NCBI RefSeq assembly: GCF_000174015.1
Contig: NZ_ACFE01000002.1
Coordinates: 399,786 to 463,785, forward strand
Length of the DNA stretch: 64,000 nucleotides
Direction of reading: 5' to 3'
DNA from: Lancefieldella rimae ATCC 49626
GTDB lineage: Bacteria; Actinomycetota; Coriobacteriia; Coriobacteriales; Atopobiaceae
This document shows positions 34,512 through 43,385 of the stretch, piece by piece. The position numbers were made by a program, and so were the translations under genes. The stretch's first letter is position 1; the number at the start of each line of letters is the position of its first letter. Under the pieces are notes generated by a model. The model was not told the origin of the DNA. It saw only the letters and a list, made by a program, of their open reading frames with translations, and did not search any database.

Positions 34512-35489
34512 CTATGAGTTACTTGGTGTTTCGGAGGGGTTGTCTGTCACCTCGGGTGAGATGTCTGCCATTTCGAATGAATTACCTGCTACCTCGGCAA
34601 AGATTGCTCCACCGATGATACAGCATGCTCCGGCAATCTTAAGAGGCCCCAGCTGTTCTCCCAAGAGAATCGCAGAAAAGATTACGGCAGAAAGAGGCTC
34701 GAGGTACCCAAAGACAGCAACGCGCTGTACCGGAATCTTGGTAAGTTGCGGAAAATAAAGACCTCCTCCAACACCGGTATTAAAGAGGCCGAGCAGTACC
34801 AGTGCTCCCCAGTTGACGGATGAGCCGTCAGGAGGCAGCTCAATACCGTGTAAAACCAGCGTAAGAAGGCCGACGAAAAGAGCACCTATGCCCAGCTGTA
34901 TGGTTGTGCTTTCAATTCCTTTAATGTCGGGGGCATATCTGTTTGAGATAATCATGGCAGCATACAGTACGGCTGCAATCGCGCCAAACGAAAGACCGGC
35001 CAAAGAGAGCTTCTCGCCAACACCGTAGCCAACGATAAGTCCCATTCCGACCATGACGACAACCAGTCCGCTGACTTTTTGCCACGTAAGACGTTCATGA
35101 AAGAGGATGGGCGAAAGTGCCATTACGATGATGGGACCGCAATAGTACTCAAGCGTTGCGACGCCAACCCCCACTTGTCGGTATGCCTCAAATAACAATG
35201 ACCACTGCAAACCGAGCGCCAGTCCGGAAAAGATCAGGTATTTGATTTGACTGACATGGTCTGTGCAAGACGGTTTCGAGTGCGTTATTAGAAGAAGAAC
35301 GCCGAGAAAAAGGGCTCCCAGCATCATGCGGAAAAAGACAATTTGATAGCTGGGAAGGTTGATGTAACTGGCAACAATTCCATTTGACCCGCAAATAAGA
35401 AGCGCTACAAGGTACATAGCGGTTGGGCCGAGGGTGCTATTTGTGGGGCGCGTTGTGAGCGCCGTGCACCTGTGCGTGAACATACTCAT
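34512..35489 (-). CDS. EamA/RhaT family (DMT superfamily) transporter
   Basis: A 325-residue, ten-helix protein with two EamA repeats, the second ending in GYLEPLSAVIFSAILLGE, the hallmark of this family. Members export amino acids or metabolites. Its start overlaps the asparaginase stop as ATGA, so the two are co-translated. This suggests export or exchange related to aspartate/asparagine metabolism, although the substrate is not known. The C-terminus has a repetitive acidic tail. Confidence 0.88.
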   Translation of the reverse strand: MSMFTHRCTALTTRPTNSTLGPTAMYLVALLICGSNGIVASYINLPSYQIVFFRMMLGALFLGVLLLITHSKPSCTDHVSQIKYLIFSGLALGLQWSLLFEAYRQVGVGVATLEYYCGPIIVMALSPILFHERLTWQKVSGLVVVMVGMGLIVGYGVGEKLSLAGLSFGAIAAVLYAAMIISNRYAPDIKGIESTTIQLGIGALFVGLLTLVLHGIELPPDGSSVNWGALVLLGLFNTGVGGGLYFPQLTKIPVQRVAVFGYLEPLSAVIFSAILLGEQLGPLKIAGACCIIGGAIFAEVAGNSFEMADISPEVTDNPSETPSNS

Positions 35490-36595
35490 AGAGCTTTAGT
35501 ATCCTGAGATGCATGCAAAGATGTGTCTTGCTCTTTGGGCGAATCAGTCCTCTGATTGGGCACGCGATCGTAAAATACAACGCGGTAGAAAAGCTCGGAA
35601 ATTTCGCGCTGGTCGTGTGTTTGTCCCAGTATCCACATTGTTTTGGCGACAAGAGCTTCGGTGCTCATGTCATCACCCGCAAGAATGCCGTCTTTGTGAG
35701 CATAGGTGCTTCCAACCTGATACACGCCAAGATCGAGGCCTTCTTCGGGTACCTGTGTGGTAACTACGATGATGCGCCCGGATGAAATCCAATCGTTGAT
35801 GGCTTTTTCGTATTCACCGTCGTGATCGGGAATGCCTCCGATGCCAAATGTTTCCAGCACGATTGCGTCGTAATCACGCTTGAGCAGATAAAATATGCTT
35901 GGATTGAGCTCTGGTGTGAGCTTGAGTACGATAACTCGTTCGTTGAGTTTGGTATAGGTTTGCAAGCTGGTATGTGTGCGAGAGTCGTGAGGGCCTGCCT
36001 TCTCGTCAAGACAGATAACTCCTGCATCAGCTCCAGTATAACTGCGGATAATTCGATTACCGCGAATATGAGCCAAAGCGGGAAAGTTCATGCTGGTAAA
36101 TGCATTGAAGCTAAGGGTGCGCTGCTTATGTGCGCGTGTCCCCGCAATGACTTCATTGCCAAAGACTACGACAACTCCGCAGCTCTTCTCGTCAATGGCG
36201 TAAAGTACCGAATGGTAGAGGTTAAGTTTTGCATCGGTAAACGGATTTGCCATGGGTTGCTGGGAACCGGTCAGCACGATTGGCTTGGGGCTATTCTGAA
36301 TAAGATACGACAGAGCGGCTGCGGTGTATGCCATGGTGTCGGTGCCGTGCAGGATAACAAAGCCGTCGTAGTTGTCGTAATTTTCGATGATGTCACGGCA
36401 CAGGTGTATCCAATCGCGAGGACGCATGTTGGTACTGTCGATATTCATGGGTTGGATAAAGTCAAACGCACAGAGTTCATTGATGAGAGGAACGTTTGCG
36501 ACCAAATCTTCTCCCGATATATTAGGAGTAAGGCCTGCTGCGGTGGAGACGGAAGCAATGGTCCCCCCGGTGGCAATGATTAAAAGTTTTTTCAC
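35486..36595 (-). CDS. ansA: Type I L-asparaginase
   Basis: It hydrolyses L-asparagine to aspartate and ammonia. Catalytic motifs are ATGGTIAS (first Thr, residue 12) and the LHGTDTMAYTAAAL segment with the second Thr-Asp. No signal peptide, and 369 residues, point to the cytoplasmic type I enzyme, with a C-terminal extension of about 30 residues. The start is a GTG at 36595 preceded by GGAGGT. It is operonic with the downstream DMT transporter gene. Confidence 0.92.
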   Translation of the reverse strand: MKKLLIIATGGTIASVSTAAGLTPNISGEDLVANVPLINELCAFDFIQPMNIDSTNMRPRDWIHLCRDIIENYDNYDGFVILHGTDTMAYTAAALSYLIQNSPKPIVLTGSQQPMANPFTDAKLNLYHSVLYAIDEKSCGVVVVFGNEVIAGTRAHKQRTLSFNAFTSMNFPALAHIRGNRIIRSYTGADAGVICLDEKAGPHDSRTHTSLQTYTKLNERVIVLKLTPELNPSIFYLLKRDYDAIVLETFGIGGIPDHDGEYEKAINDWISSGRIIVVTTQVPEEGLDLGVYQVGSTYAHKDGILAGDDMSTEALVAKTMWILGQTHDQREISELFYRVVFYDRVPNQRTDSPKEQDTSLHASQDTKAL

Positions 36596-36799
36596 AACCG
36601 CACGACCTCCAGATATTTCGCGGATACCCGCCAGCCGAACTATTGTAATCGCCTTCGGAGCGGAATGGCTCGAAAACTAAGATCTGTAACAGCTTTGTAT
36701 TTTTTAGCGAGAAGAACGCAAGAATTGCAGTATATTCATACCTGTTTGAAACAATGCATACGGCAGGTGTCTGTGTGCGGAGGAGAATGACACGGGTAA

Positions 36800-37273
36800 A
36801 TGGCACAGAAGAATTTATTTGGACGTCAACGACGTACAACGCAGGTCCCACCTACTATATCTCGCGACGGTTCTACGGCATCTCGGGATGAGCGTTCGAC
36901 ATCTCCGCGTCGTGTACAAGGCCGTCACGCTGCTCATTATATGCGCCCACAAAATGAACGGCGCACCGATCCGGTACGTCATGCACGTGCAGATGTTGCT
37001 CGAGCACAAGGTCACCCGGCTACCCGATACGGTACGCATTACGGAACTCTAAACCCTCGCGATGAAGTTCAGGCGGCATATGCAAACAGACGCCGCCGTT
37101 CTTCTCGCATGAAAACAGGGCGGGTGGCGATTGCCGTTGTTATTGCACTCATTTTATTGTGGTTGGTGGTTACGCTCGTGAGCTCATGTGTACAGAGCGG
37201 TGCCACAAAGGATGTGACATCGTCTGACGCACAAACGACCGTAATGGGAACCGTGTCTACGTCTACCAATTAA
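36800..37273 (+). CDS. Hypothetical single-pass membrane protein with basic cytoplasmic region
   Basis: I do not recognise this 157-residue protein. Residues 1-105 are strongly basic and polar, rich in Arg, Gln, Thr and His, and likely disordered. A single hydrophobic segment follows (VAIAVVIALILLWLVVTLVS, about 108-127), then Cys and a short Ser/Thr-rich tail. The topology is probably N-in. The start codon has no strong ribosome site; GGAGGAG lies 14 bases upstream. It is divergent from the asparaginase operon. A cell-envelope or division accessory role would fit the shape but is not supported by a motif. Confidence 0.6.
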   Translation: MAQKNLFGRQRRTTQVPPTISRDGSTASRDERSTSPRRVQGRHAAHYMRPQNERRTDPVRHARADVARAQGHPATRYGTHYGTLNPRDEVQAAYANRRRRSSRMKTGRVAIAVVIALILLWLVVTLVSSCVQSGATKDVTSSDAQTTVMGTVSTSTN

Positions 37274-37356
37274 AAGCTTGTCAAGAGCGCGGGGCGCAAA
37301 GCTCCAATCAATGTCGCACTGAGAGGTCAAGGGTCAGATGTTTGCGCACTAAATGC

Positions 37357-38256
37357 TTACGAGGCACTCTTTGGCACATCCGACAGGTCAAGGTTGAGAT
37401 CTACCGAGCCAGAAATACCGGCCACGGTACCTTTTGGTGTGTATTGCCACATGACAAAGGAAATTGAACCGTCGGGCTTTCCATCATATTGTGCCAGCCA
37501 AATACGCCCCGTGAGGGTAGAGAGGTCATATTTGCTGAGGTCATAGCTGTTGCCGTATATGATTGCTCGGTACCCATTCTTCTGTATTTCATCGCAAAAT
37601 GCATTGGCTATGGCAGTTGCTTCTTCACGGGTAAGCGCATCGGCCCGACCGCCTCCTTCCGGCGACGGTTCCATATCGAAGGCTATCGGATAATCAAGTG
37701 ATGCTCCATCGAGCTGCTTGAGCACGAACCGCGCTTCTTCTCTGGCCTCTTCCTCGGTGATTGCCTGTGAGAAAAAGTACACGCCGACATCAATTCCCGC
37801 ATTTTTTGCACCGGAAAGGTTTTGGGTAAAGAAGTCGTCAACATGTAAGGTTCCCTCTGAAGACCCTCGGTAGCCAAGACGAATATAGGCAAACGATATG
37901 CCGTCTTGTGCAACGGAGCTCCAGTTAATCTGTTGCTGGTGAGAAGAGACATCGATACCGGTGCGAGAGATTGTCTGTCCGTTTTGTACATAGCTCAAAC
38001 GACCCGACTCATCGGTTTTAAGATTGCTCCAGTCGTAAGGTGAGGGCACCTTTTGCTGAGAAGAAAACGGAGAGAGAAGAAAGAGGTTGTACACGCAGGA
38101 GCCGATAAGTGCTACGACAAAGATGCTGCATACCAAAAAGATTCCAAAGCCAAGGGTCTTCCCTTTGGAAGAGAGCCTTTGGAGTCGATGCGTGCGGCGC
38201 ACGTTTTGGCCGCCTTTGTGTGGTTTTTTGTTTTTGCTGCGTGAACTGTTCGGCAT
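37357..38256 (-). CDS. GH25 family muramidase (lysozyme), membrane-anchored
   Basis: This 299-residue protein has a cytoplasmic basic N-terminus, one membrane segment (about 34-60), a linker, and a GH25 domain from about 100. Catalytic residues of GH25 are visible in GIDVSSHQ and AFDMEPS, with IWLAQYDG near the end. It cleaves between MurNAc and GlcNAc in peptidoglycan outside the membrane. The N-terminal anchor suggests housekeeping wall remodelling, not phage release. It ends shortly after the convergent small membrane gene at 36800. Confidence 0.9.
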   Translation of the reverse strand: MPNSSRSKNKKPHKGGQNVRRTHRLQRLSSKGKTLGFGIFLVCSIFVVALIGSCVYNLFLLSPFSSQQKVPSPYDWSNLKTDESGRLSYVQNGQTISRTGIDVSSHQQQINWSSVAQDGISFAYIRLGYRGSSEGTLHVDDFFTQNLSGAKNAGIDVGVYFFSQAITEEEAREEARFVLKQLDGASLDYPIAFDMEPSPEGGGRADALTREEATAIANAFCDEIQKNGYRAIIYGNSYDLSKYDLSTLTGRIWLAQYDGKPDGSISFVMWQYTPKGTVAGISGSVDLNLDLSDVPKSAS

Positions 38257-38280
38257 TATGCGCTGCGCCTTACGTGTCGT

Positions 38281-39762
38281 TTACTGGTGATAAAACGAAC
38301 CCTGTTCAAAGAGGGGCTCACAGCATACGTTAATGCCCAGCTTTCGGAACACCTCTTCATCGGCGGCGGGAATGATGGAAGAGAAGTATACGTCACATCC
38401 CTTGAGGAAATCCGCAGAAGCTATGGCATCTTTTGCGAGACTGTTGGAAATGGAGCTGATGGAAAGGGCGATAAGCATTTCTCCTGCCGTCAGGGCATGC
38501 TGCTTTTCTCGCAATGTTTTTGACTTTAAGCTGCAGATGGGTTCAAGAGCTTCATCCGATACGATGTACGCTTTTTTATCAACGTGTGCACTGTACTTAA
38601 GCGCTTTCAGCAGCACCGAAGCGCTTGCGTCGAGCAGCTCCGAAGCCTTTCCGGTAATAACTGTGCCGTCGGGTGCAACCAAGGCACCGGCCTGTTTTCC
38701 GGTGACTTCGGCCTTAATAAGCGCGCTGGCATGTGCTGGCGAGAAGTTCTGGTCTACTCCCACTTCTTTCATGAGGAGACTGATCTTATCGAGCTCGCGC
38801 TCACCCATGCCGGTTCTCTCAAGGCGTTCCGCCGTCTTGAACCAGCGGCGAACGATTTCGGCACGGCTTGCATTTTGACACGCTTCGTCGTCGATGATGC
38901 AGTTGCCGACCATGTTGACGCCCATATCGGTGGGCGACTGATACGGGCTTGTACCGGCAATCTTCTCCATAATGGCCTTGAGAACGGGGAAGGCTTCCAC
39001 GTCTCGGTTGTAGTTAACCGTGACGGTATTGTGCGCTTCAAGATGATAAGGATCGATGACGTTATTGTCGTCAAGATCGGCGGTTGCGGCCTCATAGGCA
39101 ACGTTAACCGGATGTTTAAGTGGGAGGTTCCATACCGGAAACGTCTCAAACTTTGCATAGCCAGCCTTTATGCCGCGGGTGTTTTCGTTGTAAAGCTGAG
39201 AGAGGCATACGGCCAGTTTGCCCGAACCCGGACCGGGAGCGGTGACTACTACCAAAGGATGAGAAGTTTTTACATACTCGTTTTTCCCGTAGCCTTCTTC
39301 GGAAACAATGAGATCCACATTTGATGGATATCCCAAAATGGGATAATGACGATATACGTGGATTCCCATGTTTTCGAGACGTGTCTGATACGCCTCTGCC
39401 TTTGGTTGTCCCGAGAATCGGGTGATGACTACGCCGCCAATGGCCAAGTCACGGCCACGGAAAATGTCCATCAGACGTAAGACGTCATCGGCATACGTAA
39501 TACCGATATCGCTGCGACGTTTTCCAGATTCAATGTCGGCGGCACTGATGGCAAAGATAACCTCGGCTTCTTCTGAGAGCTGCTGCAGCATTCGAGCCTT
39601 TGAGTCGGGCTCAAATCCGGGGAGCACCCGGGAAGCATGATTATCATCAAGAAGCTTGCCGCCAAACTCAAGGTACAACTTTCCGCCAAATTCGCTGATG
39701 CGCTGACGGATTCTATCTGCTTGCATGCTGATGTACATAGTATTGTCAAATCCGATACGCAT
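38281..39762 (-). CDS. DUF1846 family protein
   Basis: This 493-residue cytoplasmic protein matches DUF1846, a family with solved structures but unproven function, common in Gram-positive bacteria and anaerobes. Conserved-looking parts are MRIGFDNTMY at the N-terminus, EFGGKLLDD, VVVTAPGPGSGKLAVCLSQLY (nucleotide-loop-like) and GVNMVGNCIIDDE. The true start is the ATG at 39762 behind AGGGAGG; the frame runs 139 codons further upstream but overlaps the divergent gene's leader. It lies 24 bases after the muramidase start on the same strand, so the two may share a transcript. Confidence 0.88.
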   Translation of the reverse strand: MRIGFDNTMYISMQADRIRQRISEFGGKLYLEFGGKLLDDNHASRVLPGFEPDSKARMLQQLSEEAEVIFAISAADIESGKRRSDIGITYADDVLRLMDIFRGRDLAIGGVVITRFSGQPKAEAYQTRLENMGIHVYRHYPILGYPSNVDLIVSEEGYGKNEYVKTSHPLVVVTAPGPGSGKLAVCLSQLYNENTRGIKAGYAKFETFPVWNLPLKHPVNVAYEAATADLDDNNVIDPYHLEAHNTVTVNYNRDVEAFPVLKAIMEKIAGTSPYQSPTDMGVNMVGNCIIDDEACQNASRAEIVRRWFKTAERLERTGMGERELDKISLLMKEVGVDQNFSPAHASALIKAEVTGKQAGALVAPDGTVITGKASELLDASASVLLKALKYSAHVDKKAYIVSDEALEPICSLKSKTLREKQHALTAGEMLIALSISSISNSLAKDAIASADFLKGCDVYFSSIIPAADEEVFRKLGINVCCEPLFEQGSFYHQ

Positions 39763-39874
39763 AAAATCCTCCCTTGAGCTCTTTGCTGGTGAGATTGTAT
39801 CATCGTGGGCGGACAACAATGAGATGATGCTCAAACACAAGGCAAGAAGCCTCAGAAGTCTTGAAGGGATTTGT

Positions 39875-40324
39875 ATGAAAACAACACCACAACAACCCGG
39901 CTCTTCTCGCGTGAAAATCGTCATCAAGAGTGTAGGTACGGCTTTTGGATACGGTATGCTTGCAGCTCTTGGTTTGGGTCTTTTTGTTTTTCTTTTTGGA
40001 ACGCTAACTTCGGGCGGCAATATTGAGGTTGGGTCGGATTGGACCCGCCGCGTGTTGTATGTGGTTTCCTCTCTTGCAATTATTGCCGCCGGTGCAGGCA
40101 TGTTGTTTTCAGGCAGAGAGTATGCCGAAAAGCAGCGAGGATTTACAAAAGATATCGCGGCACTTGAAACGCACATCACAGACGACGGGAAGATTGATTC
40201 AAGAATTAAAGACCTTGCGCCTGCGGGTATCCAATGGGCAACGGCGATTCTTGTGGCTGCGGCAGGTTCCTTTTTTGTTGCCGCACTCTACGATGAAATT
40301 ATGGGCAGATTCTTTCTTTTATAG
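39875..40324 (+). CDS. Hypothetical small membrane protein
   Basis: This 149-residue protein has three hydrophobic segments (about 20-42, 58-78 and 120-142) with a short soluble stretch between the second and third. No family is recognised. The ATG at 39875 has GAAGGGA upstream. The frame continues 50 codons further upstream, into the leader of the DUF1846 gene, without a ribosome site. It is divergent from DUF1846 and convergent with the PTH2 gene (seven bases between stops). It contains the CTTCTCGC octamer near its start (about 39903). Confidence 0.65.
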   Translation: MKTTPQQPGSSRVKIVIKSVGTAFGYGMLAALGLGLFVFLFGTLTSGGNIEVGSDWTRRVLYVVSSLAIIAAGAGMLFSGREYAEKQRGFTKDIAALETHITDDGKIDSRIKDLAPAGIQWATAILVAAAGSFFVAALYDEIMGRFFLL

Positions 40325-40331
40325 GGAGCAG

Positions 40332-40766
40332 CTAGTAAAGCGGGAGTTCTCCTGTTAAAGGATCAATTTTCTCTGCCGGCAAAGGCTCAAAGGCAAGACA
40401 GGTAAACGTAGGCTCTCCATGGAATTCGGTGAAGCCTGCGTCGCGGATGAGTGCTACGGCAAAACCGAGTTCTCTTCCGCGTTCATATAAATCGAGAAGC
40501 GCTTCTTCCGAGTCAACATATACGCATACCTTTGCAACGCCCGCATCAAACCAATCGGAGAGCGGCGTTGCGTCTTGCCGGTCATGGTCAAGGTAAACCC
40601 AGCTTTCGGCTGCATTGAGACGTACTTGCGAGAGACGGTTTTCTCGAACGAGCGCCATAAGTGTTGCCTCTACGCAAGCATGACCGGCTTGAGCGGCAAT
40701 TTTTCCTTTGCGCATTTTTAGATCGCGGCGCATGACAATCATTTGTTTTGCTTTATAGCTTGGCAT
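40332..40766 (-). CDS. PTH2-family peptidyl-tRNA hydrolase
   Basis: This 144-residue protein matches the archaeal/eukaryotic PTH2 fold: KQMIVMRRDLKMRKGKIAAQ (residues 7-26), AGHACVEATL, and ALIRDAGFTEFHGEP before LAFEPLPAEKID. The Lys, His and Asp of the PTH2 active site are present. The family releases peptides from tRNA, although some bacterial members may act on other aminoacyl conjugates. Because the cell also has Pth1 (16215-16883), this may be a backup or specialised enzyme. Monocistronic. Confidence 0.88.
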   Translation of the reverse strand: MPSYKAKQMIVMRRDLKMRKGKIAAQAGHACVEATLMALVRENRLSQVRLNAAESWVYLDHDRQDATPLSDWFDAGVAKVCVYVDSEEALLDLYERGRELGFAVALIRDAGFTEFHGEPTFTCLAFEPLPAEKIDPLTGELPLY

Positions 40767-41032
40767 AGAGACCTTTCAGTGAATGTATTCCTCCATGAGT
40801 GTAGCGGAATATGTGGAAATTTGAATTTGACGGATATTTGACCAAGATTGTTCGGGCGACAAAAAGTTTTCAACAACGCTGCCGTGCCCTCGGGAAAGTC
40901 TTATGAGCCGCTGGTATTACCGGCGTATTTATGGCGAGAAACTCTCGTCTATCTCCAAATAGTACGAGCCACATTTTGGTACGTTGTATTTCGGAGACGT
41001 GGAGGTTGGGCCGTAGGGACGGTGGTGGGCGT

Positions 41033-41575
41033 ATGGGTGATTTTTTGACTCGACCATCACCATGGGTATGTATCGGCGTGCTCATGGTGATGGGTATTGC
41101 AACCGTGTGCGATATCAAAACGAGGACGATTCCCCATGAGGTTCCCCTTCTTTTAGGGGCGCTTTGGGTAATTGATGTATGCAGCGCAGCGGCAACACCT
41201 ACAAAAGGATGGGAAATGAGCGCTGGCGGCTCTCTGATGCGTTCTGCGTGCATGCTCATGGCACTTTTAGCCACATCAAAGTTTTTCATCCTTATTACTA
41301 AGCAGGCAGGTATCGGTGGTGGTGACATAAAGATGCTGTCTTCTTTGGCGCTGATTTTAGGTTTTGAAGATCTTTGTGTAGTTATTTTTTCCGCATGTGC
41401 GCTAAGTGTTATGTTCTTTTTTCTTGCTTCTTTTGTGAATACCATACGCAAAAGAGAAGGTGACAAAAAACAAATAATGAGCAGTTTAGAGGACATAAGA
41501 AAGATTACGTTTCCTTTTGCTCCCTTTGTTTCGTTGGGAGTGGTAATATGCTTTGCGGTGAGCTACTATTTGTAG
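41033..41575 (+). CDS. Prepilin peptidase (A24 family, no methylase domain)
   Basis: The 180-residue protein has several membrane segments and the two aspartates of A24 proteases, in CDIKTRTIPHEVP (near residue 29) and GIGGGDIKMLSS (near 100). It removes leader peptides from type IV pilin-like proteins. It lacks the N-terminal zinc/methylation domain of full-length PilD, like TadV/FlaK-type short peptidases. The start is not certain: the ATG at 41033 gives a membrane helix close to the N-terminus; frames further upstream are open but implausible. No pilin gene lies nearby. Confidence 0.82.
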   Translation: MGDFLTRPSPWVCIGVLMVMGIATVCDIKTRTIPHEVPLLLGALWVIDVCSAAATPTKGWEMSAGGSLMRSACMLMALLATSKFFILITKQAGIGGGDIKMLSSLALILGFEDLCVVIFSACALSVMFFFLASFVNTIRKREGDKKQIMSSLEDIRKITFPFAPFVSLGVVICFAVSYYL

Positions 41576-41739
41576 GTGTTATATTATTTTCAACAAATTT
41601 CCGATTCTCGTATATATAAAAAGTTTTTTCTGCTAACAATAGTGATACGTTGAGAAAGAGATAGGTACCCCCAACGCCTGTTTCTGTAGCCGATCTTGGT
41701 TGATATCAAGTACGGTATCTCGGTTTTCGAGGCAACGTA

Positions 41740-41808
41740 GCCATAGGATGAACCGACATTTTGTGGTCGCTCACTCGTCACAGTTTCATCCTATGGCGGT
41801 TTCTTTTA
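41740..41808 (+). terminator. Long-loop hairpin after the prepilin peptidase gene
   Basis: Perfect 13-bp arms GCCATAGGATGAA (41740-41752) and TTCATCCTATGGC (41785-41797) enclose 32 bases and are followed by GGTTTCTTTT. It may end the prepilin peptidase transcript. Upstream, 41576-41739 holds two small hairpins and an unexplained 63-codon minus-strand frame, with nothing else recognised. Confidence 0.55.
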
Positions 41809-41879
41809 TGTGATTTACCTTTTCACCTTCTGTATCTTTTGGTGGAAAGGTATGTGTTTATACAGTATGCATCCGCACG

Positions 41880-43385
41880 TTATATCGCTTTTTGAACAGC
41901 TTGATGCCATCCGTCAAGAAGTTTCTGCATATCATTTTCGGAGGCTTTTCTTACAAAAAGGTCATCGGTTTGACGGAGTGCTTTGAGCTCTTCTGTTCCA
42001 CTCCAATAACCGGTGGAGAGTCCCGCGAGATACGCAGCTCCCAATGCCGTGGTTTCCGTATTTTGCGGGCGTTTAAGCGTGCACCCCAAAACATCCGCCT
42101 GGAACTGCATCAAAAAATTATTTCTCGCGGCACCTCCATCTACGTTGAGTACGCTAAGTTCCTGCCCACAATCAGAACTCATTGCGTCTGCGAGGTCTTT
42201 AATCTGGTATGCAAGTGCTTCAAGTGCGGCTCGAACAATGTGTGCCCGCGTGGTTCCTCTGGTGATTCCCGTGATTGTTCCGCGCGCGTCAGGTTGCCAC
42301 CATGGTGCTCCCAGACCGGTGAATGCGGGAACAATATAGACGCCTCCGGTGTGAGGAACACTTTTTGCAAGGTATGAGGTCTCTTCGGCCGTTTGTATGA
42401 GACCCAACTCGTCGCGAAGCCATTGAATAAGGGCGCCGGCAACAAAGACCGATCCCTCAAGAGCGTATTCGGTTTGTTTTTGCGTAGGCGGAGATGCCAC
42501 AATGGTGGTTACCAGGTTATTTTTGCTGAGGTGAGCGGAAGTGCCGGTATGCAGAAGCATAAAACACCCCGTTCCATACGTATTCTTTGCCTGCCCCGGC
42601 TCAAAACAGCATTGTCCAAAGAGTGCTGCCTGCTGATCTCCGGCAACCCCTGTAAGAGGAATACCCGCCGGAAGTCCTGGATAGCTTGTCTCTCCAAAAA
42701 AACTTGACGACGCGCGCACTTCGGGGAGCATTGATTCAGGAATATCAAAGAGCGATAGGAGGTCTTTATCCCAGCACCCTTCATGGATGTTATAGAGCAT
42801 GGTCCGACTTGCATTGGTGGTGTCAGTTGCGTGCACAAGTCCACCGGTAAGTATCCATATAAGCCATGTATCAACGGTCCCAAAAAGGAGCTCTCCCGCT
42901 TCAGCGCGCTCGCGAGCTCCTGCAACGTTATCCAAAATCCAGCGGATCTTGCTGGCAGAGAAGTATGCGTCTGCAAGAAGACCACACTTCTCGCGAATCA
43001 TAGATTGCACGCGAGAAGAACCGCAGAGTTGCTCTACAAGTTCGGAAGTTCGGCGACACTGCCACACGATAGCATTGCAAACGGGAGCGCCGGTTGTAGG
43101 ATCCCAGACCAGAGTTGTTTCTCGCTGATTATCGATGCCTATTGAATCAATGCTTTGGGCATCGAGTCCGTGTTTGGTGATAAGTTCGGTGAGGGCTCCG
43201 ATTTGGGAAAATAAAATGTCCTGAGGATTGTGCTCAACCCATCCGGGATGCGGATATATTTGCTGAAATGGGCGCTGTACAAAGTCGACCACACGGCCCT
43301 CGTGGTTGATAAGCACTGCCCTGGAAGAGGTAGTTCCTTGGTCAAGAGCAATAACGAATTTATCGCGCTGTTCAATTGTTGCCAT
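41880..43385 (-). CDS. glpK: Glycerol kinase
   Basis: This 501-residue FGGY kinase makes glycerol 3-phosphate. The N-terminal phosphate loop VIALDQGTTSSRAV, GIDNQRETTLVWD, GVAGDQQAALFGQ and the ATP-site GGAARNNFLMQFQADVLG are all present. It starts inside the last 14 bases of the upstream lipase gene after AGGAGAAC, so it is coupled to a serine hydrolase that could liberate glycerol from monoacylglycerol. No glycerol facilitator or GlpO gene is next to it. Confidence 0.96.
   Translation of the reverse strand: MATIEQRDKFVIALDQGTTSSRAVLINHEGRVVDFVQRPFQQIYPHPGWVEHNPQDILFSQIGALTELITKHGLDAQSIDSIGIDNQRETTLVWDPTTGAPVCNAIVWQCRRTSELVEQLCGSSRVQSMIREKCGLLADAYFSASKIRWILDNVAGARERAEAGELLFGTVDTWLIWILTGGLVHATDTTNASRTMLYNIHEGCWDKDLLSLFDIPESMLPEVRASSSFFGETSYPGLPAGIPLTGVAGDQQAALFGQCCFEPGQAKNTYGTGCFMLLHTGTSAHLSKNNLVTTIVASPPTQKQTEYALEGSVFVAGALIQWLRDELGLIQTAEETSYLAKSVPHTGGVYIVPAFTGLGAPWWQPDARGTITGITRGTTRAHIVRAALEALAYQIKDLADAMSSDCGQELSVLNVDGGAARNNFLMQFQADVLGCTLKRPQNTETTALGAAYLAGLSTGYWSGTEELKALRQTDDLFVRKASENDMQKLLDGWHQAVQKAI

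Noticed and set aside
39763..40179. 139-codon extension of the DUF1846 gene
   Set aside because: The family starts at MRIGFDNTMY with a good ribosome site at 39762; the extension overlaps the divergent membrane gene.
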